Positions 15,354 through 23,472 of a stretch of 64,000 bases of DNA are shown here, piece after piece. Source of the stretch: Phycisphaerales bacterium (lineage in GTDB: Bacteria; Planctomycetota; Phycisphaerae; Phycisphaerales; UBA1924); assembly GCA_035627955.1 (NCBI GenBank), contig DASPKU010000019.1, positions 186,001 through 250,000 of the forward strand, given 5' to 3'. Position numbers and translations under genes: made by a program. Positions within the stretch are counted from its first letter, which is position 1. Each line of letters starts with the position of its first letter. The notes under the pieces are model-generated. The model saw nothing but the letters and a program-made list of their open reading frames with translations, was not told where the DNA came from and searched no databases.

Positions 15354-16565
15354 ATGAAGCGTGCGGCGAGCGTGGCGAAGGTGCTTGGTCTGGCGGCCCT
15401 GATGGGTCTGGCGGGCGTGGTGGGGTGCAAGGACAAGTCCGGGACAGGCGGCGGCACGGCTGGAGGGGGCAACGCCGGGGGTAGTGGGAACAAGTCCGGC
15501 GAGGTGCTGATCGGGCACTTCGGGTCACTGACGGGGTCCGAGGCGACCTTCGGGCAGTCGACGGACAACGGGATCAAGCTGGCGATCGAGGAAGTGAACG
15601 CCGCGGGCGGCGTGGACATCGGCGGCACCAAGCGCAAGGTGCGGCTGGTGAGCGAGGACACCGAGGGCAAGCCGGAGAAGGCGGGGCCCGTGGTGACCAA
15701 GCTGATCACCAAGGATGAGGTGGTGGCGGTGCTGGGGGAGGTGGCGAGCAGCGTGTCGCTGGCGGGTGCGCCGATCTGCCAGCAGTACGGCGTGCCGATG
15801 ATCACGCCGAGCTCGACCAACCCGGACGTGACCAAGAAGGGCGACATGATCTTCCGGGTGTGCTTCATCGACCCGTTCCAGGGGCTGGCGTGCGCGAAGT
15901 TCGCGCGCAACGACCTCAAGGCGAACAAGGTGGCGGTGCTGTTCGATCAGGCGTCGGCGTACTCGGTGGGGCTGAAGGACGAGTTCGCCAAGGCGTTCAA
16001 GGCCGCGGGCGGCGAGGTGGTGAGCGAGCAGGCGTACACCAAGGGGGCGAGCGACTTCAACGCGCAGCTGGCGCGGATCCGGGAGAGCAGCCCGGACGTG
16101 ATCTTCGTGCCGGGGTACTACACCGACGTGGCGAACGTGGCGATCCAGGCCCGCAAGCTGGGGATGACGATGCCGCTGCTGGGCGGGGACGGCTGGGACA
16201 GCGAGAACCTGGCGAAGAACGCGGGGCAGGCGATCGAGGGCAGCTTCTACAGCAACCACTACGCCCCCGACCAGCCCACGCCCGAGATCCAGGAGTTCGT
16301 GACCAAGTACAAGAGCAAGTTCGGCGGCACGCCGGACGGGCTCGCGGCCCTGGGGTACGACGCGGCCCGGCTGCTGTTCCAGGCGATGGACCAGGCCGAT
16401 AGCGTGGACGGCAGCAAGCTGCGCGACGCGATCGCCTCAACCAAGGGGTTCAAGGGCGTGACGGGCGTGATCTCGATCAACGCCGAGCGTGATGCGGTGA
16501 AGCCCGCGGTGATCGTGGAGATGAAGGGCGGGGTGCCGGTGTGGCGGGCGACGGTCGAACCGTAA
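15354..16565 (+). CDS. livJ: Branched-chain amino acid ABC transporter, substrate-binding lipoprotein
   Basis: A 403-aa protein. The start at 15354 is chosen because GGAG lies 6 nt upstream and a lipoprotein signal starts there (MKRAASVAKVLGLAALMGLAGVVGC, shown here to the lipobox Cys at about residue 25). A Gly/Ser-rich linker precedes the mature domain, which opens VLIGHFGSLTGSEATFGQS, a typical type 1 periplasmic binding fold of the LivJ family. Later motifs are EDTEGKPEKA, GEVASSVSLAGAPIC and GVPMITPSSTNPDVT. It captures Leu/Ile/Val or related amino acids outside the inner membrane and delivers them to LivHM. The ligand in this organism is not certain. The order livJ-H-M-G-F is complete. 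Confidence 0.92.
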   Translation: MKRAASVAKVLGLAALMGLAGVVGCKDKSGTGGGTAGGGNAGGSGNKSGEVLIGHFGSLTGSEATFGQSTDNGIKLAIEEVNAAGGVDIGGTKRKVRLVSEDTEGKPEKAGPVVTKLITKDEVVAVLGEVASSVSLAGAPICQQYGVPMITPSSTNPDVTKKGDMIFRVCFIDPFQGLACAKFARNDLKANKVAVLFDQASAYSVGLKDEFAKAFKAAGGEVVSEQAYTKGASDFNAQLARIRESSPDVIFVPGYYTDVANVAIQARKLGMTMPLLGGDGWDSENLAKNAGQAIEGSFYSNHYAPDQPTPEIQEFVTKYKSKFGGTPDGLAALGYDAARLLFQAMDQADSVDGSKLRDAIASTKGFKGVTGVISINAERDAVKPAVIVEMKGGVPVWRATVEP

Positions 16566-16678
16566 AGGGCAAAGGGCAAATAGCAAAGGGCAAAGGGCAA
16601 AGGGCAAATTCGGATGGGGAGTTCCGGGGTAACCGGCGCGCTCTCTCCGGATTTGCCCTTTGAACATTTGCCCTTTGA
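16563..16678. repeat. Inverted repeat made of AAAGGGCAAA units
   Basis: The left side (16563-16609) is a chain of AAAGGGCAAA units starting at the livJ stop. The right side (16650-16678) holds the complement, ATTTGCCCTTTGAACATTTG and so on. Its architecture is the same as that of the elements at 11563 and 30195, but the unit differs. It lies between livJ and livH. Confidence 0.65.
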
Positions 16679-16684
16679 CGATTT

Positions 16685-16712
16685 CCGGGCCGCTTTCGGC
16701 CCGGCGTCTTTT
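16685..16712 (+). terminator. Intrinsic terminator between livJ and livH
   Basis: CCGGGCCG cttt CGGCCCGG, a perfect 8-bp stem, is followed by CGTCTTTT. It would end the livJ transcript or let only part of it continue into livHMGF. This fits the usual need for excess binding protein over permease. Confidence 0.6.
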
Positions 16713-16715
16713 CGC

Positions 16716-16731
16716 TAGAATCCGCCCCCCG
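16716..16731 (+). promoter_or_regulatory. -10 box for livHMGF, candidate leaderless start
   Basis: TAGAAT at 16716-16721 ends 9 nt before the GTG of livH and lies just after the terminator. Transcription would start at or next to the start codon. No Shine-Dalgarno sequence precedes livH. Confidence 0.4.
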
Positions 16732-17660
16732 TGGATCAACTGCTCCAGACTTTGAAGGACGGCGTCTCCCTCGGCAGCCTGTACGCGCTGATTGCGCTGG
16801 GCTACACGATGGTGTACGGCATCCTCAAGTTCATCAACTTCGCGCACAGCGACGTGGTGGTGCTGGGTGCGTGGCTGTCGCTGGTGATCGCGACCAAGCT
16901 CGAGCCGATGGTGAGTGGCGCGGATGGAACGCCGTGGTGGCTGGGCGGGGTGGTGCTGGTGCTGGCGATGGCGGCGTGCGGGGCGATCGGGTTCACGATC
17001 GAGCGGCTGGCGTACAAACCTTTGCGTAACGCGCCGCGCCTGAACGTGCTGATCACGGCCATCGGTGTGTCGCTGTTCCTGCAGAACCTGGGGCAGCTGC
17101 CGCAGGTTTTCGGGACGAGCCCGCGGGCGTTCCCGCGCCTGATCGAGGACTCCGCGCTGGTGTCGATCGGGAATGTGAATATTAACGTGCTGGACGTGGT
17201 GGGCGTGGGCACGGCCGTGGCGCTGATGTTCGGCTTGGACTGGCTGATCTTCCACACCAAGTTCGGGCGGGCGATGCGGGCGGTGAGCTTCGACGTGCGG
17301 AACGCGGCGTTGATGGGGATCCCGGTGAACCGCGTCATCAGCATTACGTTCGTGGCGGGGGCGATGCTGGCCGCGGCGGGTGGGTTTATCTGGGCGCTCA
17401 AGTACGCGAACATCAAGCAGACGGCGGACACGAGCTGGACGCTGCTGGGGCTGAAGGCGTTCGTGGCGGCGGTGGTGGGGGGGATCGGGAATATCCGCGG
17501 CGCGATGCTGGGGGGGCTGGCGATCGGGCTCCTGGAGAACTTCGGGAGCGCGTACCTGTCGTCGAGCATGACGGACGTGTACGTGTTTGCGCTCTTGATC
17601 CTGGTGCTGCTGGTGCGCCCGGGCGGGATTCTGGGAGTGGCCGCGGTGGAGAAGGTGTGA
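16731..17660 (+). CDS. livH: Branched-chain amino acid ABC transporter permease LivH
   Basis: A 309-aa integral membrane protein with about eight predicted helices. The opening LGSLYALIALGYTMVYGILKFINFAH is diagnostic of LivH family permeases. The later GIPVNRVISITFVAGAMLAAAGG segment is the cytoplasmic loop region that contacts the ATPases, and AVVGGIGNIRGAMLGGLAIG is the other conserved family motif. It forms the translocation path together with LivM in the inner membrane. The GTG start at 16731 lies directly after a -10-like box and a terminator, so livHMGF probably has its own promoter. The stop abuts the start of livM. Length and motifs are normal. Confidence 0.95.
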   Translation: MDQLLQTLKDGVSLGSLYALIALGYTMVYGILKFINFAHSDVVVLGAWLSLVIATKLEPMVSGADGTPWWLGGVVLVLAMAACGAIGFTIERLAYKPLRNAPRLNVLITAIGVSLFLQNLGQLPQVFGTSPRAFPRLIEDSALVSIGNVNINVLDVVGVGTAVALMFGLDWLIFHTKFGRAMRAVSFDVRNAALMGIPVNRVISITFVAGAMLAAAGGFIWALKYANIKQTADTSWTLLGLKAFVAAVVGGIGNIRGAMLGGLAIGLLENFGSAYLSSSMTDVYVFALLILVLLVRPGGILGVAAVEKV

Positions 17661-19012
17661 GTGAGCACGCTGAGCGCCCAGGCTGATGCCTTGAGACCCT
17701 CCGCGGCGGCGAGCGCGGCGAAGGGGCTGTGGCCGTACGTGGCGGCGGTGGGGGTGGCGCTGCTGGTGCAGGCGGTGCTGAAGCCGGCGCTGGGGGCGTA
17801 CGACGCGATCCTGATGCTGAACGTGGGGATCGCGGTGATCCTGGCCGTGTCGCTGAACATCGTGAACGGGTTCACGGGGCAGTTCAGCATCGGGCACGCG
17901 GGGTTCCTGGCGGTGGGCGGGTACGTGTCGGGGGCGGTGACGTACTACGGGTCGATGCTGGCGTGGGGGAACGCGGATGCGCGCGGCGGTGTGCTGAGCG
18001 GGATGCCGCGGAGCATCGAGGGGCTGCCGCTGCTGACAGGCGCGGAGCTGATGTTCTTCGCGGCGGTGGTGGTGGGTGGGCTGGCGGCGGGGCTGGTGGG
18101 GTTCCTGGTGGGGCTGCCGAGTTTGAGATTGAAGGGCGACTACCTCGCGATCGTGACGCTGGGGTTCGGCGAGATCGTGCGGGTGATGATCCAGAACACG
18201 CAGCCGGTGATCAAGACGGCCGCGGCGGTGCGGGAGGCGCCGTTCTATCTGCTGCCGGTGTCGGTGGGGCAGAGCCTGGGGTTCGGGGACATCCCCAAGT
18301 ACAACAGCTTGTTCTGGGTGTACCTGGTCGTGTGCGTGACGCTGATCGTGGCGTTCCGGCTGAAGACGAGCACGTTCGGGCGGGCGTTTCTGTCGATCCG
18401 CGAGAACGAGATCGCTGCGGAGGCGATGGGCGTCAACACGACACGGTTCAAGGTGTGGGCGTTCGTGATCGCGGCGTTCTTCGCGGGGATGGCGGGCGGG
18501 CTGTACGCGCACACGCTGGGCGTGTCGCTGTCCCCGGTGGACGCGGGGTTCCAGAAGAGCTTCGACATCATCATCATGGTGGTGCTGGGTGGGCTGGGGT
18601 CGATCTCGGGGGCGACGCTGGCGGCGGTGATCGTGACGCTGCTGCCGGAGTACCTGCGCGGGTTCATCGTGGAGCTGGGGACGGTGCTGTGGGTGGTGGG
18701 CGCGGTGATGGCGGTGTCGAGCGTGGCGAAGCTCGGGTACCTCAAGAAGAACGCGCGGCCGCTGCCGGGGCGGACGATCGGCGTGGCGGTGGTGGGGGGG
18801 CTGCTGGTAGTTGCGGGGTTGGGAGGCCCGGCGGTGCTGCCTAAGAGCATCGGGTCGGAGGTCAACCTGGGTGACTTCCGGATGATCATCTACGCGCTGA
18901 TGCTGATCCTGATGATGATCTTCCGGCCGCAGGGGCTGTTCGGCGTGCACGAGGTGTGGGAGCGGTCAACGTGGGGGTGGCTGACGCGCCGGTTCGGGAA
19001 GCGGGGTGGCGC

Positions 19013-19016
<4 letters not shown>
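17661..19016 (+). CDS. livM: Branched-chain amino acid ABC transporter permease LivM
   Basis: A 451-aa permease. It starts with GTG immediately after the livH stop, with GGAGAAGG 5 nt upstream. The family motifs NIVNGFTGQFSIGHAGFLAVGG and LRLKGDYLAIVTLGFGEIVR are present, followed by FLSIRENEIAAEAMGVN, the coupling region facing the ATPases. About ten membrane helices are seen. Residues from about 350 to 400 include an extra helix pair (AVVGGLLVVAGLGGPAVLPKS) before the C-terminus; this makes it longer than the enterobacterial protein. It acts as partner of LivH. Its end overlaps the livG start by 4 bp (GTGA), a sign of translational coupling. Confidence 0.95.
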
Positions 19017-19929
<913 letters not shown>

Positions 19930-19930
<1 letters not shown>

Positions 19931-20637
19931 TGCTCGCGGTGAAGGACCTGCGGGTGAACTACGGGGCGATCCGGGCGCTGCACGGGGTGACGCTGCGGGT
20001 GGAGCGTGGCGAGATCGTGACGCTGATCGGCTGCAACGGGGCGGGCAAGAGCACGACGCTGCGGGCGATCTCGGGGCTGGTGAAGCCGTCGGGCGGCGAG
20101 GTGGAGTACGAAGGGCGGTCCCTTGCGCGCCTGGCGCCGCACGAGATCGTCCGGCTGGGGATCGCGCAGTCGCCCGAGGGGCGCGGCATCTTCGCGAACA
20201 TGACGGTGGAGGAGAACCTGGAGCTGGGGGCGTTCGCGCGGAAGGACACGGCCAACATCGCCAAGGACCGTGAGCACGCGCTGTCGCTGTTCCCCCGTCT
20301 CAAGGAGCGGTACAAGCAGAGCGCGGGGACGCTCAGCGGTGGCGAGCAGCAGATGCTCGCGATGGCGCGGGCGCTGCTCGCCCGCCCCAAGCTGCTGCTG
20401 CTGGACGAGCCGAGCCTGGGGCTGGCGCCGCAGGTGGTGCAGACGATCTTCCGGATCATCCGCGAGATCAACAAGGAAGGCACGACGATCCTGCTGGTGG
20501 AGCAGAACGCCAACCAGGCGCTGAAGGTGGCCCACCGGGCGTACGTGCTGGAGGTGGGGAAGATCGCGATGGAGGGCAAGGCGGCGGAGCTGGCGGCGAG
20601 CGACGCGGTGCGGAAGGCGTACCTGGGGCACGCGTGA
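19930..20637 (+). CDS. livF: Branched-chain amino acid ABC transporter ATP-binding protein LivF
   Basis: A 235-aa ATPase. It has Walker A GCNGAGKST, Q-loop IAQSPEGRGIFANMTVEENL (characteristic of LivF, with Gln in the loop), signature LSGGEQQMLAMARAL, Walker B LLLLDEPSLGLAP and the conserved VEQNA in place of the usual H-loop context. It pairs with LivG. The start ATG shares its first base with the livG stop and GGGGAGGGG lies upstream. It is the last gene of the transporter, and a perfect 15-bp inverted repeat follows the stop. Confidence 0.95.
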
Positions 20638-20655
20638 GATATCGCGGCAAGGGGG

Positions 20656-20691
20656 CACGATCATGACCGTCAGAGCACGGTCATGATCGTG
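20656..20691. terminator. Perfect 15-bp inverted repeat after livF
   Basis: CACGATCATGACCGT (20656-20670) faces ACGGTCATGATCGTG (20677-20691) with a 6-nt loop. It lacks a T-tract. It could be the liv operon terminator or a protein-binding site, since its right arm merges with the direct repeats at 20683. Confidence 0.45.
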
Positions 20692-20735
20692 GCACGTGAT
20701 GATCGTGGCACGCGATGGTGACAGGCCGGTACACT
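20683..20735 (+). promoter_or_regulatory. Direct repeats plus -10 box before the T6SS locus
   Basis: Two tandem 16-bp units, ATGATCGTGGCACGTG and ATGATCGTGGCACGCG (20683-20698 and 20699-20714), are followed by TACACT at 20730-20735, 8 nt before the ATG at 20744. The second unit covers the position of a -35 element (TGGCAC, spacer 18). It is therefore a candidate operator controlling the first gene of the T6SS locus. Confidence 0.4.
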
Positions 20736-20743
20736 GTGCCCCC

Positions 20744-22723
20744 ATGACACCGACTTCTGCCGTGCCGTTCGTGTTCGCGTCGCTGCCGCGTTCGATGCCG
20801 CAGGGGTATGGGGCGGCGCCGCTGACGGAGGCGGAGCAGCAGGCGCGGGTGCGGCTGTGCGCGGTCGTCAAGAGCGGGGCGAAGGCGGGGGAGAGCCCGC
20901 TGGTGACGCTGCGGGACACGCTGGATGCCCGGGTGTACCTCGGGTGCCTGTGCGATAGCGCGGGGATCGTGCACGAGTGGCTGGAGCTGTGGGTGCAGGA
21001 CACGGCCGGGCTAGCCAGCGCGCTCCCCGGGTACCGGCAGGCGCTGAGCAACGCGCAGCTGGACCACCGGTGGGCGGTGCGGGCCGAGGGGTTCGCCAAG
21101 GTCGAGGGGGCGGGGGTGATCGCGACGGGCTGGGAGACGGAGAACCCTGCGCCGATGTTCGTGGATGTGAAGCGGCTGGCGCCGGTCGCAGCGAAGGATC
21201 GGCGCGCGGGGGCGTCGTGGCAGCTGTGCCGTGATGAGGGGCTGCTGACCCGCAAGGGCGTGCCGGCGTACGGCGCGACGCTGTCGCGACACCTGTACCA
21301 GCCTGAGTTGGGGGAGGAGACGCCGCTGCTGCCGCTGGATGTGGTGGGGGCGGATGTGTCAGCGATGGGCGTGGGTGCGACGGGTGAGGTCGCGGCGGTG
21401 AACGGGGGCGGGGGAAGGATGATAGTGCGGCCGTACGCGCCGCTGGCGTACGAGCAGTTCATCGATGCCCTGACGGGCGTCGAGGGCGAGTCCGGCGCGG
21501 CGGACAAGCTGCTGAAGCTCATCGCGGAGAGTGCCATCGGAGGCCCGGCGGGGGCGGTGGGCGGGATGGGGAAGGTGGGGGGGTGGCTGAACCTGTCGGC
21601 GGCGGGGACGCCGGCGCGGGTGGTGGAGGCGCTGCACCTGAAGCTGATGGTGCTGGCCGGGGCGGCGGCAGCGGTGCGGTCGACGCTGGCGGGGACGCAG
21701 ATGCCTCTGCTGAACCTGACGGGGCAGAGTTTCAGGGTGCGGCTCTCGCCGGGGGCGGGAGCGCTGCCTTTGTGGTGGACGGCGCGGGTCGAGCTGAGCG
21801 AGCCGGGGGAGGGCGTCGAGCTGCCCATCGAGGGGACGCAGGCGAAGTACTTCCTGGCGGCGAGCGGTCAGCGGATGAGCGTGTACACGCCCGAGGCGGT
21901 GGGGCGCACCGCGAGCGGCAAGGGGTGGCTGCGGCTGCGGAACGTGATCAGCGAGAGCAACGGCGTGATCCTGGAGGGGACGCTCTCGACGCAGGACCGG
22001 CTCGCGCCTGGGAAGAACGACCTGGTGTGGCTGCGGTTCGCGGTGGGGAACACGCGGGTAGACCTGTACGCGACGGTCGATGGGCGCGAGGCGATGGCGG
22101 GCGGGGAGCTGAAGGTGCGGACGGTGCCGCACGCCCTGAGCGAGGATGTGACGGCACGCCTGAAGAGCGCGATGGGCGTGCCCATCCAGGATGTGGCGTT
22201 CGAGCTGGTCCCGATGATGAGCTCGCCGTGCGACCTGTACGCGGTGGGGGTGCTGGGGGCGCGGACGCTGCTGACTGGGCCGGGGCGCGCGCTGCCGGCG
22301 GTGCTGGATGATCTGTTCAGCCTGGCTGCCGAGGCGGCGAAGCTGGCGGAGACGGGCGAGGACCTGCCGGGGCGGCTGATGCGGGTCTTTGAGAGCGACA
22401 AGAAGTGGGCGGCGGCGCTGGGGCCGCAGCGGGTTCTGGCCGGGGTGAGCGACGCGGACGAAGCATTCCTGGCGGTGCCGCCGCGCCTGTGGTTTGGGAC
22501 GCTGGCGGCGGTGATCCGGATGTTCACGGGGCTGAGCGCCGACAGCCGGTGCAAGGACCTGGGCGATGCGCCGGTGGGCGGTATCCACAGGGTCTTTGAC
22601 GGTGTTCTGGACGACCTGTACGCTCTGCTGACGAGCTGCCGCAGCCTGATCGTGTCGGACCCCGGGCTGAGCGCGGACATCCGCGAGGTGGTCAAGGGGT
22701 GCATCGCGGCGGCGAAGCGGTAA
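20744..22723 (+). CDS. Unknown protein at the head of the T6SS locus
   Basis: A 659-aa protein. I do not recognise a family. The ATG at 20744 is chosen because a -10-like box ends 8 nt before it and the preceding 16 in-frame residues are of shadow character. No signal peptide or membrane helix is seen. The N-terminal 200 residues contain Trp-rich segments (VHEWLELWVQD, DHRWAVRAEG). A Gly-rich stretch lies near residue 225. The middle part (about 330-480) has beta-rich segments, and the C-terminal third is helical with an ARVLAGVSDADEAF-like region. It is codirectional with the lipoprotein gene 52 bp downstream, and that context is the only hint of function: a cytosolic T6SS accessory or baseplate-associated protein, or a cargo. 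No catalytic motif could be identified. Confidence 0.6.
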   Translation: MTPTSAVPFVFASLPRSMPQGYGAAPLTEAEQQARVRLCAVVKSGAKAGESPLVTLRDTLDARVYLGCLCDSAGIVHEWLELWVQDTAGLASALPGYRQALSNAQLDHRWAVRAEGFAKVEGAGVIATGWETENPAPMFVDVKRLAPVAAKDRRAGASWQLCRDEGLLTRKGVPAYGATLSRHLYQPELGEETPLLPLDVVGADVSAMGVGATGEVAAVNGGGGRMIVRPYAPLAYEQFIDALTGVEGESGAADKLLKLIAESAIGGPAGAVGGMGKVGGWLNLSAAGTPARVVEALHLKLMVLAGAAAAVRSTLAGTQMPLLNLTGQSFRVRLSPGAGALPLWWTARVELSEPGEGVELPIEGTQAKYFLAASGQRMSVYTPEAVGRTASGKGWLRLRNVISESNGVILEGTLSTQDRLAPGKNDLVWLRFAVGNTRVDLYATVDGREAMAGGELKVRTVPHALSEDVTARLKSAMGVPIQDVAFELVPMMSSPCDLYAVGVLGARTLLTGPGRALPAVLDDLFSLAAEAAKLAETGEDLPGRLMRVFESDKKWAAALGPQRVLAGVSDADEAFLAVPPRLWFGTLAAVIRMFTGLSADSRCKDLGDAPVGGIHRVFDGVLDDLYALLTSCRSLIVSDPGLSADIREVVKGCIAAAKR

Positions 22724-22775
22724 GTGCGGCGGAGCGGTAAGGGTTCGTGTTCCTCGATTCGAAGGAAGTCTGACC

Positions 22776-23309
22776 ATGTCGAAGCTGAGCGTGTGGGCGG
22801 TGTTGGTGGCGGTGGTGATGATGAGCTTCACCCTGGGCGGGTGCTCGACGCCGACGCTGAAGGTGGCGAACGTGACCTTCACCCCCGAGCAGAGCCTGCG
22901 GGACCCCAACGGCAAGCTGCCGCTGGTGGAGGTGGCGGTGATCGGCGTGAGCGAGAACGACGCGCGGGAGTGGAACGAGTACAAGGTTGACTCGTTCTTC
23001 GCGGGGAACGACCCCCGGCGTGCGGCGGCCAAGCCCTTCACCAAGGACCTGGTGTTCACCAACGACGACGCGGCGGCGAAGACCATCGCGGCCAACGACC
23101 CGATCTGGCAGGTGTGGAAGGAGCGGGGGGCGACCCGCCTGTTCATCTTCGCCAACAGCAAGAACCTCCGCTCGGGGGAGGGCGGGCTGGAGCTGCGGCG
23201 GAAGGAGCTGCCCTTCACGAGCGACCGCTGGAAGACCAACCAGATCGATATCGCCGTGACGAGCGGGGGCATCGACGTGCGGACAAAGATGGAGCCGCTG
23301 AAGAAGTGA
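22776..23309 (+). CDS. Lipoprotein, candidate TssJ of the T6SS membrane complex
   Basis: A 177-aa protein with AAGGAAG before the ATG. The signal peptide is of lipoprotein type: the lipobox LGGC places the lipidated Cys at residue 23. The mature part has alternating beta strands (LPLVEVAVIGVSEND, RLFIFANSKNL) with one helix-like region between, and ends in a short basic tail. TssJ is an outer-membrane lipoprotein of about this length with a transthyretin-like fold that binds the TssM periplasmic domain. No specific TssJ sequence motif can be claimed, so the call rests on length, lipobox, beta content and position in a locus that otherwise lacks tssJ. +2 is Ser, which favours outer-membrane sorting under the enterobacterial rule. 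Confidence 0.55.
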   Translation: MSKLSVWAVLVAVVMMSFTLGGCSTPTLKVANVTFTPEQSLRDPNGKLPLVEVAVIGVSENDAREWNEYKVDSFFAGNDPRRAAAKPFTKDLVFTNDDAAAKTIAANDPIWQVWKERGATRLFIFANSKNLRSGEGGLELRRKELPFTSDRWKTNQIDIAVTSGGIDVRTKMEPLKK

Positions 23310-23374
23310 CGCCCAGGGGCGCGTGCCCCCGGAGCAGGGTTGGGGCGGTTTTGGGGCGGTGGCCCCGACGCGTG

Positions 23375-23421
23375 TATTCTGTGGACCCCGTTGCGGCACC
23401 GGGCTCTATCGCCCGGTGCCG
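23375..23421 (+). promoter_or_regulatory. -10 box with 5'-leader hairpin before the pseudokinase-FGE gene
   Basis: TATTCT at 23375-23380, with TTGGGG 18 nt upstream as a possible -35. A perfect 11-bp stem, CGGCACCGGGC (23394-23404) and GCCCGGTGCCG (23411-23421), starts 13 nt after the box and is followed by TTGTTT. It matches the layout before livJ and tagJ. The start codon is 52 nt further on. Confidence 0.45.
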
Positions 23422-23472
23422 TTGTTTGGAAGCGGCTCGCGGGCGGGGCGCGGGCGGTGAAGGCGCGCGGCC

